Shown here piece by piece: positions 34,553 through 46,270 of a stretch of DNA of 64,000 bases. A program made the position numbers and the translations under genes. How positions within the stretch are numbered: position 1 is the stretch's first letter; each line of letters begins with the position of its first letter. Source of the stretch: Liolophura sinensis (taxonomy: Eukaryota > Mollusca > Polyplacophora > Chitonida > Chitonidae); contig NC_088306.1 in assembly GCF_032854445.1 (NCBI RefSeq), forward strand, positions 15,836,764 through 15,900,763, written 5' to 3'. A model generated the notes under the pieces. That model saw only the letters and a list, made by a program, of their open reading frames with translations. It was not told where the DNA came from and searched no databases.

Positions 34553-35237
34553 TATCCACGCACCACAGACATCCACGCACCACAGACATCCATGCATCAC
34601 ACACATCCACACACCACAGACATCCACGCACCACACACATCCACGCACCACACACATCCACGCACCACAGACATCCACACATCACAGATACCCACGAACT
34701 ACAGGCATCCACTCACTAAGACTTCAACACACCACCGACATCCACGCATCACGTGCATCCACGCACTACAGACTTCCACGCACTACAGACATCAATACAC
34801 TACCGAAATTCACGCACCACCAACATTATCACATCCCCACCGACACCCACACACCACAGACATCCACGCACCACCGACATCCACCCACCACATGCATACA
34901 CGCACAACAGGCATCCAAGCACCGCGGACATCCGCGCACCACTGATATCCACGCACCACTAACATCCACGCACAACAGGAATCCACGCAAGACAGCCATC
35001 CACGCACCACAGACATCCACGCACCACTGACATCCACGCACAAAGGCATCCACGCAAGACAGACATCCACGTATTAGCGACATCCACACACCACAAGCAT
35101 CCACGCACCACTGACATCCACGCATCGTTGACATCCACGCATCGCTGACATCCACGCACCACTGACATCCACGCACAACTGACATCCACGCACCACTGAC
35201 ATCCACCCACCACAGATATCCACGCAACATAAACATC
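34553..35237 (+). repeat. 17-bp minisatellite, about 40 copies
   Basis: Unit ATCCACGCACCACAGAC with substitutions and a few indels. A 17-bp unit cycles through all reading frames and has no stop on either strand in most variants, so long His/Thr/Pro-rich (plus) and Trp/Val/Cys-rich (minus) frames overlap. These frames are artefacts. Confidence 0.97.
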
Positions 35238-35453
35238 TAAATATTCATGTTTGGTGGTTTCTTTCTGTGCCATAAATCAGGCATGACAAAATGATATATC
35301 AGTGCAGTAAATAATGCGCAGAAAGACTAGTAATCGAAGTTCATGGAGTCGAACTGTACATCAGCACACATCAGATACTACCGCGAACAATTTCCTTCAG
35401 CCCGGAACTGAAATTAGAAAAGCCACAGATTCATCAAGCACAAGGTCTCAGCA

Positions 35454-35467
35454 GCGCCATCTAGCGG
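35454..35467 (-). promoter_or_regulatory. CTCF-like binding site
   Basis: On the minus strand CCGCTAGATGGCGC fits the core of the CTCF motif, which is conserved across bilaterians. Context CACCGCTAGATGGCGCTG. Single motif, so chance or a transposon-borne site remains possible. Confidence 0.4.
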
Positions 35468-35702
35468 TGACTGTGTGTATTGCGTAATCACTGACAGATG
35501 CCAATTTTCGTTAAAATTACATAAGTGGAAGCCTACGGTTTGAGTTCCGACGCGAACAGGACAGAGGTTTCAGAAAAGCTCAAAATGAAACTTTGATATC
35601 GGAAGCCGCCATGGGGTCTTAAAATAGATTGAAGTTCTTTTTCTGGCGTGCAGAGGTTAGTTTGGTCCAACGATTGTCAAGTACACTGAACGATACCAGA
35701 AC

Positions 35703-35747
35703 ATGTACGTCTACAGACACTCGGAGGGCAGTGGTGGTGGGGTGACG
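35703..35747 (+). CDS. Possible short first coding exon
   Basis: ATG followed by 14 codons (MYVYRHSEGSGGGVT) and a strong donor ACG|GTACGT. Sequence 35340-35750 is less AT-rich than its surroundings and promoter-like, with the CTCF-like motif upstream. No matching downstream exon was found, so this is only a candidate. Confidence 0.15.
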
Positions 35748-35759
35748 GTACGTATATTC

Positions 35760-36016
35760 CGTACTGCTTTGTGCATGTACATTAGCTTATGTTCCTGCGC
35801 GTTTTAAGGAGACTGAAGTTTAAAATCGATTCACACTTAAGACTCTAAGAATGGTTTTCTTGAAGTATAACCACAACAACAATCAAAGCCCAATCTTCAA
35901 CCTAATTAAAATTTAATTCCAGCAACTTTTGTGTGAGTTTTATGAGAACAGATTAAGAAAATCGATTAAAAGCTATTTGAATCATACTTTTCCACCATTT
36001 AAGACCTTGGTCTTGT
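35760..36016. other. No feature recognised
   Basis: AT-rich spacer before the MITE cluster. Confidence 0.3.
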
Positions 36017-36357
36017 TAAAAAGGTAATCTGTTGTATTTATCAAAGAGTGATGCCAGAATATATTCTGTCATTGCAGCAGGTTTTTCTGTTAAATAAGCA
36101 GACATACATATTATATTCATTCAGCATAAAGATTTTACATGATTTTATTATACATGTAATAATATTGCAGCAGGTGTTTTCTGTTAAATAATCAGACATA
36201 TACATCACATTCATTCAGCATAAAGATTTTATTACACTCACAGGATATTACGTTCAACATCACACAGAATTATATTATACATGTAATAATGGGATACATC
36301 CTTGCATCACTCACACAACACACTTTTTGTCCTAATCATTTTTTTTTTGGAGTGTGA
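36017..36357. mobile_element. MITE family M, copy 2, with internal duplication
   Basis: GGTAATCTGTTGT...AGAATATATTCTGTCATTG at the left and a right end TTTTTTTTGGAGTGTG. A segment including GCAGCAGGTTTTTCTGTTAAA and CATTCATTCAGCATAAAG occurs twice (about 36076-36160 and 36168-36230). The left terminus is eroded. Confidence 0.7.
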
Positions 36358-36569
36358 ACAAAAGAAAACCGGAAAGATAGCTGCATGAACGGGCGCTAAC
36401 ATCTACATACAGTCAATAGGATGTGTCTGTGTATAGTAACCGGCACTCTCAGACTTCTACATTAAACAGTTCCTATGGCATTTTAGATTAGTGGAGGTGG
36501 CTGAAGTGATGCGGACAAAAAGCTAAGCCGACACACTGCAGAGTATCAAAAAAGAAAAAAACCATGATA

Positions 36570-36850
36570 CACTGGTACTACAATAAAAAATGAATGTGTT
36601 TATATAAACAGAAAATCTGTTGTCAGAGTGGTGCTAGAATGTATTCTGTAAGCCTCCTATATATTATAACAAAACATTTTGTCTTATTCAGCAAAATATC
36701 CTATTAGTCTAATACAACCTTTATGCTGAATTATTAGAATTGATGTGCGTTATATTTTAACTGACTAATCTGCCTCAATAGCAGAATACACTCTAGCATC
36801 ACTCAGACAACAGAGTTTCTCTTAAAACTAACACATGAATTTTTGGAGTG
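36570..36850. mobile_element. MITE family M, copy 3
   Basis: Left end TA|CACTGG...AAAAAATGAATG, right end TTTTTGGAGTG|TA. TA at 36568-36569 and 36851-36852. Contains GCTAGAATGTATTCTGTAA and its inverted partner CAGAATACACTCTAGCATC. Confidence 0.8.
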
Positions 36851-36869
36851 TACACGGCGCCGACAAGTT

Positions 36870-37282
36870 CACGACATCATCGTTTCATGGCAATTTCGTA
36901 TGACGACATCATCACTTGAGGGCAATTTCGTATGACGGAGCACGACGTTAAACCCAAGCACTCACTCACTCACTCGTATGATGACATCTTCGTTTGACAA
37001 CAATTTCCTCTGTCGACATCACCTTTTGACGACAATTTCGTATGACGAGATCTTAGTTTGACAACAATTTCATCTGACGACATAATCGTTTGAGGGCAAT
37101 TTCGTATGACGACATCTTCGTCAAACAACAATTTCCTCTACCCACATCATCATTTGACGACAATTTCGTGTGACAAGATCTTCGTTTGACAACAATTTCG
37201 TCTGACAAAATCATTGTTTGATGACAATATTATATAACGTCACCATAGTTTGACGAAAATTTTGTATGACGAGATCGTCGTA
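36870..37282 (+). repeat. ~33-bp minisatellite, interrupted by a SINE-2 tail
   Basis: Units of the pattern TTTGACGACAATTTCGTATGACGAGATCTTCG recur about a dozen times. At 36930-36976 a SINE-2 3' end (CACGACGTTAAACCC and a CACT run) sits inside the array. Confidence 0.85.
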
Positions 37283-37487
37283 ACTATACCGATCTCAAAT
37301 TTCAAAATTCAATAAAATGAAGCATAACAGTGATACAATATAATATATATGTATATAAACATTTAAAATATATATTTAAATGAATTTTTGAATTTTTTTG
37401 TGGGTCGTAGGAACTGTATTGGCAACAGTAATTTATGTAGCCCTAGTAGTGTTTTTAACCAGCATTATCGGAGTATGTAGCAATGGA

Positions 37488-37655
37488 GACATATTTATTT
37501 ATTTAACTCATTGGTGTTGTATGCAATGCTCAAGAATATCAGTGGAGAAACGCTTTCTCCCTAGGCATACGTATCATGTATATATTTATTCCGACACCAT
37601 AATGCTGTCCTCCGTCGTATTAATTAGGTAAAATATTCTTAAGTGGTAAATTAAT
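37488..37655. mobile_element. Broken SINE-1 ends
   Basis: ATTTATTTATTTAACTCATTGG with CTCAAGAATATC (minus orientation), then CACCATAATGCTGTCCTCCG and AAAATATTCTTAAGTGG (plus orientation). Two decayed fragments face each other. Confidence 0.45.
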
Positions 37656-37807
37656 GAAAATAACTTTTTCTGTTTATAGTGGAATACCGTGATATCTAAG
37701 AGGGTATGTAGATATGACGTCATCGGATTTTGAACAATATCAGTATGTCATACAGCAAAAAAAAAAAACCATAGGCAATTTACTATATAACAATTTACAG
37801 ATTACAA

Positions 37808-38173
37808 TAAGTGTTCGAACGGACTTCCACCTTCCTCCAAAAACTTTCTTACTCGGGAGACACATGATCTTTGCACATTTCGAAGGATAGTTATTCCCTC
37901 TTATGGCTTCAATTTCTTGTGTGATATTTTGTGCTTGTAATGTTCTTTTGGTTTGTTAGCATAAACCACTGATTTAAGATCTTCACATAAGAAAAAATCC
38001 AAAGGACTCAAATCCGGAGATCTTGGTGGCCATATAACCAGCCCTGGACGTCTAATCCATTTCCCTGGAAATGTGGTGTCCAGAAAATTGCGCACATTCT
38101 TTGCAAAATGTGGCGAAGCCCCATCCTGTTCCATAGTAAATTGCCTATGGGTCCAGACTTTTGCTCCACCCAA
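37808..38173 (-). pseudogene. Mariner/IS630-type transposase C-terminus, decayed
   Basis: The frame 37901-38173 reads GGAKVWTHRQFTMEQDGAS, HFAKNVRNFLDTTFPGKW and WPPRSPDLSPLDFFLCEDLK. It contains the second catalytic Asp (QDGA) and the third acidic position (SPDLSPLDF) of the DDE domain. After a frameshift near 37900, the last part (LRNVQRSCVSRVRKFLEE, then GGSPFEHLL) completes the usual C-terminus. The N-terminal DNA-binding domain and first Asp are missing and no terminal inverted repeats were found. Confidence 0.82.
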
Positions 38174-38780
38174 TGTATTGGGATTTTCAAGGATCTGTTA
38201 CATTGGAGTTTTCTTTTCCACTTAATGCGTGGGACATAAATGAAGATAAAGTTAATTAGCTTAACGCATCAGTTCATATTTACCAAGATGCACGAGTAAT
38301 TCCTACAGAAATATCAAGTCAACCTGAACCACTAGTCTCAGTTTAGCCATATCGTCTTGGTACGCAAAATGGTGAGGCACCTTTGGAAGGCGTTCTGCGT
38401 CACCAACGGCCAGTCAGCGGTCGGCGATCACAGAATCCATATTGAGCTTATCAGCCCATGCAACCTGGGTGGCAGTAAAATTATTAATGGATAATTCTAT
38501 GGAGATATATACGTAAAATCAAGGACTTCAAGTCTAGTGGAAAATTGGAGGCACTATTCTGGGGTTCAGTGAGTGAGGAACCGATTATAGAAATTAAAGT
38601 CCACCGGGTCAGTCGTCAAAAGTGTTATTTCTCTGTTGTCTGTATAATAAATAAATAAATAAATAAATAAATTTGTTTGATCACCCAGACGGATCCATCC
38701 TGGACGAATCTTTCACTCAAGACAGCATAGGTCTGCTACACACGAATTGTGTGGCGTAGTTCCGTTAACTCCGGTCATAG
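38174..38780. other. Gene-free stretch
   Basis: No exon recognised; an AAAT run occurs at 38647-38671. Confidence 0.35.
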
Positions 38781-39045
38781 GGACAGATGGGGATACTTTA
38801 GGGTGTTATAGGGATAGCAGGGGACACTTTACGGTGTTATAGGTTCAGACGGGGGTACTTCATGGTGTTATAGGGGAAAAGGAGGTAGATTATGGTGTCG
38901 TAGAGGCAGAGGGGGATAGTTTACGGTGTTATCGGGACAGACGGGGATATTTTATGGTATCACCAGGGCAAAAGGGGATACTTTATGATGTCACATGAGC
39001 AGAAGGTGATAGTTTATGGTGTCATAGGGGCAGAAAGGAATACGT
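38781..39045 (+). repeat. Degenerate ~34-bp minisatellite
   Basis: About eight units of GGGGATACTTTATGGTGTTA followed by TAGGGACAGA variants. Confidence 0.85.
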
Positions 39046-39324
39046 TTTAGTCTCACACGGGTCACTGAGGCTAATTTTAAGTTTCACATTTGGCGTCATT
39101 TTGCTCAAATCCCACAATCCACAACTGTCTCAACTAGATAGATGAGTTCGAAGAAGAAATTTCCAAGGTCTGCTATATGAATTGAACACTCTGAATTACG
39201 TGAAAGCTCACACAAAAATCTCCATTCATTGTGCATACATGCGTACGATAATGCGTAACATTAAATAACTCGAAGTAAAGAAATGGATGTAAAATACGCT
39301 CATTATATCCCGCGCATTATTTTC

Positions 39325-39520
39325 CCGACCTCATCACGGTGTGCGCAAGCGCATCATTCCTGTGACCTCATGACGGAGGTCATTCCCGGTATTTAGCGAG
39401 GTTTAAACTACCGCGCAAGCGCATCATTTGTGATGGAGATCATTCCCGGTATTTTGTGGGGATTCAAGTACCGCATAAGCGCATCAATCCTGTGACCTCG
39501 TGACGGAGGTTATTCCGCGG
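39325..39520 (+). repeat. ~75-80-bp tandem repeat, three copies
   Basis: Blocks CGCAAGCGCATCATTCCTGT, GACCTC-TGACGGAGGTCATT and CCCGGTATTT recur three times with indels. CpG-rich compared with its surroundings. Confidence 0.85.
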
Positions 39521-39910
39521 AAATGTATCATTTCCACCTGAAACTTCCCCTTACATGTGCACGCTTCTGTTCTCAGCTCAGGTAAACTTCAGAACGCAGG
39601 TGTTCCTAAGCCATTTACAGCTCCACCCAGACTTAATAACATAGCTAGTCATTAATGGATAGATGTATATACAGTTTCTGGCCAGTTCTATCAACATAAA
39701 GTCTCCCCTCAGCCTGCCATCTGCTTCTTATCTAAATCGCTTCCTTTACACGCCTTCAGTTTGTTTTAGTTTGTCGGTAAATTCTCCGTTTTACAGCAGC
39801 CTTAAGCTAACAACGTCTTGTACACCAGTTATCATCTTGTAACATACACTTCAAAAACTATATCTGGCTTTTTTAAGACGCGCACTTTAAAAACCTTTCT
39901 ATAGTCTTTT

Positions 39911-40572
39911 TCTTTTAGAGAGTCGCCTACATTCAGCTGTCTGTAAAATCACCCATACTAGCTACCAAACTTACTTTTAGTCAGTGATACGTAACAACAC
40001 AAGCTCTACACATTGATCTGTTTGAAGTTCATATTCTTGCTAGGAAAATGAAGTTAGAACATTTTTTCTAATTCATAATGTTAAAGTCCATGAGCTTGTT
40101 TTCGACGACAAGAACCAGTTGCCTCGAGTGACGTCATAATTATTCAAATACCATTGGCGTGCTGGGTATTGGGCGGAGTTCAGCATGTTTTGAAGGAGAA
40201 TGGCACTAGTTAGCTGAACTGCTATTGACTTTATTGTAAACCCTGTTTCTGACACTGCCATATTTGAAATCCTTCGCACGATTTAATATAATAACTTAAG
40301 AAATGAATTTTACTTTATCTCTTGTAGCATATGATCTCACGGCAGTATAGTATCAGATTTGGATATTTGGAAATTAAAGAGATCTAGTTATCAACAGAGA
40401 CTGTGCAGGCTGTGTTATTTCATGGAGTTTGTTCAAACCGCTTTTTGTGCAGCTATTGTAAAACAAATAACTCCCCATGCTCACTGTCCACGCCCACTCT
40501 GATTTAAGGCAATTTTGGTAGCGTGCATGACTGATTTTACAGACAGCTGAATGTAGGCGACTCTCTAAAAGA
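39911..40572. repeat. Inverted repeat pair: 41-bp perfect arms, 580-bp spacer
   Basis: Left arm 39911-39951 and right arm 40532-40572 are exact reverse complements over 41 bp (part: AGAGTCGCCTACATTCAGCT). Partial similarity extends on both sides (GCTACCAAA inward). The spacer holds no frame of interest. Candidates are a foldback or DNA transposon, or an inverted duplication. Confidence 0.9.
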
Positions 40573-41389
40573 AATAGATTATAGGTTCTTATAACGCGCA
40601 TAGGTCCTATTCTAAAACTTTTATATTCTATAAAAACAAAAGCTAAAGATAGACAATACTAAAAAGAAAGAAAAATGAATTGCACCGCCTCTGAAATCAC
40701 ATGTTTTCTTAATCCGTTGATGGTTACGTAGATAAAGAACATAACTAGATAGAAACATTCTACGGTGCGTCCTCATAACAACTTTAAAATAAATGTAATC
40801 CCTTGTCATAACTACAGAAAGATCCAAAATGTACCGGTTGGTATTTTAAATTAAGATTTGTCTAGGATACCATGAAGGGTTATCATTTGATGGAGGGTTC
40901 TATAAAGAGGGGGGGAGAGGGGAGGAGGGGGGGGGGGCGTTATCAGAATCCAGATTTATTCTCAGACGTAAGATGACATTTCGGAATCTGTGATAGTCGT
41001 CTATTTAAAAAATAGCTGCCAACTTTTGAATAAATTCCCTCAGATCTCGACATACTTGTTTGGAAAAACTCTTTCCTGCTGAGAACCTTTACGGAAGAGC
41101 AAACGCCTTCATTATTGCCCGAACAGCAAATTTATAATATCATTGCCCAGGCAAACGTTTCTTTACTGTTTACTGAAGGATGTTAGCTCGGTCTAAATGA
41201 TTTTCCTCTTTCCATTAGTTGCCTCTATAAGACTAGACTCCTGGACATCGCATATTACATATATTTCAAATAAAATTTCACGCAACATTAGAATTATAAA
41301 ACAATGAAGTTATTGAGCAAAAAACAATTCTGATACTGTATTTTCCCCTAGTTCTGCGCTACCTCTCCTATGCAAGTGTTCTTTAGGGT
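40573..41389. other. No gene; G-rich tract
   Basis: G-rich segment at 40907-40938 (GGGGGGAGAGGGGAGGAGGG and more). Otherwise AT-rich with nothing recognised. Confidence 0.4.
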
Positions 41390-41805
41390 AACACCTACAT
41401 GACTCACCTAAATCCCTTGTATATTTTGCGAAAGCGGGCAATCCGCATGATCACTTCATCACACTGGCTTACACACCCCACCCTCATTCCATCAATTAAA
41501 AATCCTTAACATATTTCAACTCAACACCTTCTCTTGCCTCCAAATTGTCAATACGTTTATATGTAGTCCCTTTAACCTTCCTACAACGTTTCAAACCATT
41601 TTCAAAATGGAGTCTGATGTAAACCTTTACCCTATGCGAAATTAAACATTAAATCTCCATACACCATTAACACGAACAAACCTCTCGCTATACTCCATCC
41701 ATTCGAAGGGTCCTCGAGAATGGCACAAACTTCTCCACTATTTCAAAACTATCAACTTTTTCTCTATTTAAAAATAAATTAAAGGATCACCTCATGAATA
41801 TCATG
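41390..41805 (+). pseudogene. LINE (non-LTR) reverse transcriptase 3' end, decayed
   Basis: One frame reads GNTYMTHLNPLYILRKRAIR then MITSSHW, the conserved stretch after the reverse-transcriptase thumb in many animal non-LTR elements. About 250 bp on, after frame breaks, SIHSKGPREWHKLLHYFKT corresponds to the GP-x-W-N-x-L motif near the C-terminus. Stops and frameshifts are present. Clade (CR1 or Jockey-like) not determined. Confidence 0.65.
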
Positions 41806-41994
41806 AAATCAGATTTCTAGCAACAAACTAACCTTATATCGTATCACCATCAGTCAGCCTTGTATCTCGTCATATCGATATATATGCACGCCTAGTTGTT
41901 TATCTGTAATTATATTTACTGTATGTACATTTAACTATAGCGGGATAGAACAAGTTCATTCGGACTTTATTCCCGTCTTGCAGTCAATTAAACG

Positions 41995-42080
41995 TTTATT
42001 TATTTAGTTGATTGAAGCTTTACGCCACGCTCAAGAATATTTCATTTATACAAAGGCGACCAACATTATGGTGGGAGATG
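41995..42080 (-). mobile_element. SINE-1 fragment
   Basis: ATTTATTTAGTTGATTGAAG, CGCTCAAGAATATTTCATTT and ACATTATGGTGGGAG; diverged, head missing. Confidence 0.7.
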
Positions 42081-42515
42081 ATGGCTGTAGACCAGTGCAC
42101 TGTGTAAAACAAGCATGTACGAAACGATGTTCTGGTCCGAGAAAACAATTTTTGATTGTTGATTGAGAAATGCGGGTATTTATCTCTGATCACCACAAAA
42201 CGTAGCCGTCCTAGTTCGGACGCAAATCTGGGTTTTACAAGTTATCGACCAACTATATTGTCATATTTTTGAAAACTGTGTCTATATATTGCAGGTCATA
42301 CCGAGGTGACACTAGGATTCTGCTGTTATGATGTCCAGCTTGATGGTACGTTCGACATGTTTTTGATGATCGGATTTCAAGCCCTTAAAACCTACAGCAT
42401 GCAGGCAGCTGTAGACCGTAAAAGTATGGAAGTATGTGTTCCTGCAAGGTGAAGAGAAATTTACAATGATATAAACAAATGCAATATCATTTTCACTGTA
42501 TGTATAAACTCAAAT

Positions 42516-42735
42516 TAGGTCTAGAACTTACCAATCAAATGCAGAATTCAATTTTTAAATTATGAAGCGCTAGAGTTCATAGCATTAATTTCACTGGAGA
42601 AGCTGTCATTAGGTCTGGAACTGACCAATCAAATGTGGATCTCAAATTTGAATTCATGAACCGTTAGGGCTCACAGCATTAATTTCCTTGGACAAGCTGT
42701 CTGTAGGTCTGGAACTGGCCAATCAAATGCAGAAT
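42516..42735 (+). repeat. 94-bp tandem repeat, 2.3 copies
   Basis: AGGTCTGGAACTGACCAATC starts near 42516, 42610 and 42704; the units also share AGCATTAATTTCACTGGA. Confidence 0.88.
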
Positions 42736-43700
42736 TCCAGTTTAAAATGATGGAATATTAGATTTGACTCTTCAAAGGGACTACTCATTTGGACAGCAAG
42801 GTGGTGGTGTAAAGTGTTAGAGTTGCCGTCTGAACAGAGGTAGTTGGTTAGTCTTATATTTTTTTTTTCTTTTTTTTTTTTGAACCTGGACCAGTCCAAT
42901 GGGCATTTATTCACGCGACTGACCACGTTTTTACAAAACCCCTTAAATGCCACTTGGTATTGGCGTATGGTGGTATGCATGGATAGATAGGATATCAGGC
43001 CTACGTAAAGCAGGCTAGTCTTAATACACCGGCGACGTTACGCCAACAGATTGACGTCCCCTTTGTGACATGACGTTGGATGACCCAATCTGGTAATTTA
43101 AACATGGGTGGTATACAGAATATAAAAAACAACTTTAAAAAAACTTCTTCTGAATTATTTGCTCGGGGTGGGTTTGGGTTCCCAATCTTTAAAAAGTAAA
43201 GATATTCTGTCGGTACTTTGATCTAAAAACGATCACTGTCATGTTGAAAGATACGCACGTAAAGCCCTTCTGTGCCGTAGAGTGGCGACGTCAGATTTCA
43301 CTGGACGTCCCTCTAATGTCGTAATATTTACGAAACACACGGATCACTGTAGTACACAAAGATTCAGGAACTCTACTTCAAGACGACTAAACTCTCAAAA
43401 GGCACCCAGCATTGTTCGCGCTATAATACCACAGTGATTTGGCCATAGAATGTACCTAGGGATCCTGGGGTAGACTGCCTGGTTTCCCAGTCTGCACCTG
43501 CCTGTATCCATCACCCCGGGGAGCTTTCATCGCGCCTTAATCACCCAGAGCTGCCTGTGTAAGGCGTGATGAGGCCTAGGTGTTATCATTATACCCCGAC
43601 TATCCATTTATCATGTATTTGTACGACAACGATCCGGAAAGGTTGGTAGCTGAAGAAATGCGCGTGCGCGCTCTTCTTATTTAAAGCTAGTTGCTTAGAG
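42736..43700. other. Gene-free stretch
   Basis: No exon recognised. A small hairpin (CATCGCGCCTTA...TAAGGCGTGATG) lies at about 43529-43571. A T-run occurs at 42860-42882. Confidence 0.35.
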
Positions 43701-43704
43701 AAAC

Positions 43705-44275
43705 CGTTACTTGGCGCTATATAAAACTTGGTACAATGTAGTACCGTTATATAAAACTGAACAGTACCGGTATATAAAAGTTGGCGGAAACGGTATATAA
43801 TACATGGTAGTACGCACTGGTATATGTATCTTGGCAGTAAAAGTGTATAAAACTTTGTAGTATCGCTATATAATACTTGGTATCACCTGTGCATAAAATA
43901 TGGCGTTACCGGTATATAAAACTCGACAGTATAGGTATATAAAAGTAGGAGACACCGGTACTTAAAACTTGGTGGCACCGGTATATAAAACTTGGCGGTA
44001 CTAGTGTAAAGATAAACTATCGTATCAAAAAAATAAAATAAAGAAAAACCTTAGAAGTACAGGTGTATAAAACGTGGCAGTACCCGTATAGAGAGGCTTG
44101 GTTGTACCGGTATATAAAACTTGGCGGTACTGGTGTAAAAAACAAACTAGGCGTTACCGGTATGTATATAACCTAGTATTAGTGGTATTACAAAATTTGC
44201 TACCGGTAAAATTTGCTTACTTGAGAGTACCGGTGTATAAAACTTGGCAGCGCCGCTATATAAAACTGGTAGAAA
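43705..44275 (+). repeat. ~22-26-bp degenerate minisatellite rich in TATATAAAA
   Basis: About 25 units of ACCGGTATATAAAACTTGGC with drift and a short unrelated insert near 44010-44050. Many units contain a consensus TATA-box. Confidence 0.9.
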
Positions 44276-46065
44276 CACCTAAGGTACCTAATTCCTTCAT
44301 ACCCCAATTCATTTATAAAATGGCATTCCCAATTAAATCATTTATTATTCAAGAAGCATTGTCCGCTAATCAGTCGAAAATTTAGTTCTCTACATTACGT
44401 TTTTCTGTTCACGTTGCCTCTAATCAGATAAGCATTTTCCAGCTTGTATCATGTTGTCAGTTTGTTTTTATCAAACTGCGGCCAATAAGTTCTTATGGTA
44501 TGCATTCAAGTCCAACAGTCGTTTGTTTGACTGATGTGAGTTTGTCCAGTCAAGTATAAAATAAATTGTACATAAAATTCAGTCACTCGAAAGGTCAGTG
44601 GCGAAAGATACCTTTACACCCCCCCCCCCCCCCCAAAAAAAAAAAAAAAAAAAACACATTATGAAATGAATTAGTAACATAGTTGAGAGAAGAACAGTGA
44701 TATCTACTCGACAGTGCGAATGGCGAGAAGTCGAAACCGAAGCTATTATTAGATGGAGACCATGTTAATCAAAGGCTACTACTCTTTGCCATTGTGTACA
44801 GAACTTGGTATAACAAATTATCATCATGAAACTTATCTGGTTATATTGCTGACTCACTTGATCAGACGGAAAATACTGAGAAGTCTTTCATGACTCTGAC
44901 CTGGTCTAGTCATATGACTCAGTTTTCTGCGCTGAATTAGCTCAATTGTATTTTTAAGTCAGTCGACCCAAACTTTACGCTCAGTGTGGTATTAAAACAT
45001 TGTAGGGTATTTATTAACTACTAAATATAACGTGAGTAAGAAAAGACTAGTACCATATGGTATTAGAACGTGATAAAGTAGTAAAAAGTGATAACAATTG
45101 CGATATGTTAACAAGTTCAGACAGCATGGACTAATTGTGAAGAATAGGCGTATTCAAAAACAGTGTTCTTCACAGCACCGAGATCAAATGTACGAAACAG
45201 TGGCTGTGTCTGAATGAACTTGTGTTATTAGACGTCTTAACACTAAGGTTTATTACCTCTACCCAAAAATTAACACTGGTGACTAAAGAAAGGAGTTTTT
45301 TGTTTCAAAAAAAATAATCTACATAGGACTTTAGATATCTCTTCCACTTCAAAACTGGAGTACCTTTATTTTCCCAGTCTAAATACGTGTTCATGGTATA
45401 CCGAAAAACTAAACCACAGTGTAAACAGACAGTTGTATCAACATATGTGCAAGCCGCAATGATACAGCTTACCAAAGCTAAACGAAGATGACATACAAGT
45501 CCATATTAGTCTGGGGTGAAACATGCCGTGTATTCGTACGGTGTATTGCTGAAAATAAAAAAAAACAAAACAAAACAACAAAAAACAAAAACAAAAAACA
45601 ACTGCCATCTTGTACTGAAGCCCTATGCCAACACAAGGGTTAAAGTATAGAACAGGGCTAAATGGGTGTATGCTGCAGTTGTATCAGTACACTACACCAT
45701 ATGTTTTTTTGATGTTCCTGCAGACACGGTCCTGTTCAAAGACAGCCTAAGACACATGGGGCTCCAAACACAACGCGTACGCGTACGTTTTTTTGGCAGC
45801 ATAGGAAGCTGTTCCAAGGTTGTGCAGATCGTCCATGTACACAGCATGTTAAACACGTTAAGAAGATGCAAGGTGGCGTGAGGTGTTGTGGTTTGTGTAG
45901 ACGTAAAAAGTCTGATTGATTTGACGGGTTGCAAGACGAAGCATGATTCACTTCCAACTCAATCTGACAATATCAAAGTGAGGAAAACGCCTTCAAAAGA
46001 AGGGGATTGAAAAGAAAGAGGATTATATTAGCCCAAAATATAATGTATTACTGTAGGCCTACTAT
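44276..46065. other. Gene-free stretch
   Basis: Contains a C-run followed by an A-run (44619-44654) and an A-rich AACAAAAA tract (45550-45602). Open frames at 45666-45957 overlap on both strands and show no family features. Confidence 0.35.
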
Positions 46066-46069
46066 AGAA

Positions 46070-46270
46070 GAGTTTGACCAGAGTCAGACCAGACCAAAGT
46101 TTCCACTATAGCTCAGTTTATCGGATCAGACAAAAACTTTCACTGTAGCTCACTTTGACAATTGTTTCCTCTTATGCTCAGTTTGATCAGACAAGACAAA
46201 TGTTTCCTCTATAGCTCAGTTTGATCAGTCCAGACATAACTTTCCCCTATACCTCAGTTTGATCAAAGCT
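46070..46270 (+). repeat. Degenerate ~40-bp tandem repeat, five copies
   Basis: ATAGCTCAGTTTGATCAGAC followed by AGACAAA-TTTCC recurs five times with drift. Confidence 0.8.

Noticed and set aside
34528-35273. Six long frames on both strands that look like His-rich or Trp/Cys-rich proteins
   Set aside because: All are the 17-bp minisatellite read in different frames.
42295-42452. Candidate exon after ATATTGCAG, reading HTEVTLGFCCYDVQLDG
   Set aside because: An acceptor and a donor-like GTACGT exist, but the frame matches nothing and does not fit the phase of the candidate exon at 35703.
45666-45957. Overlapping frames on both strands, 71-80 residues
   Set aside because: No start context, domain or splice site; overlapping frames on both strands are expected by chance here.
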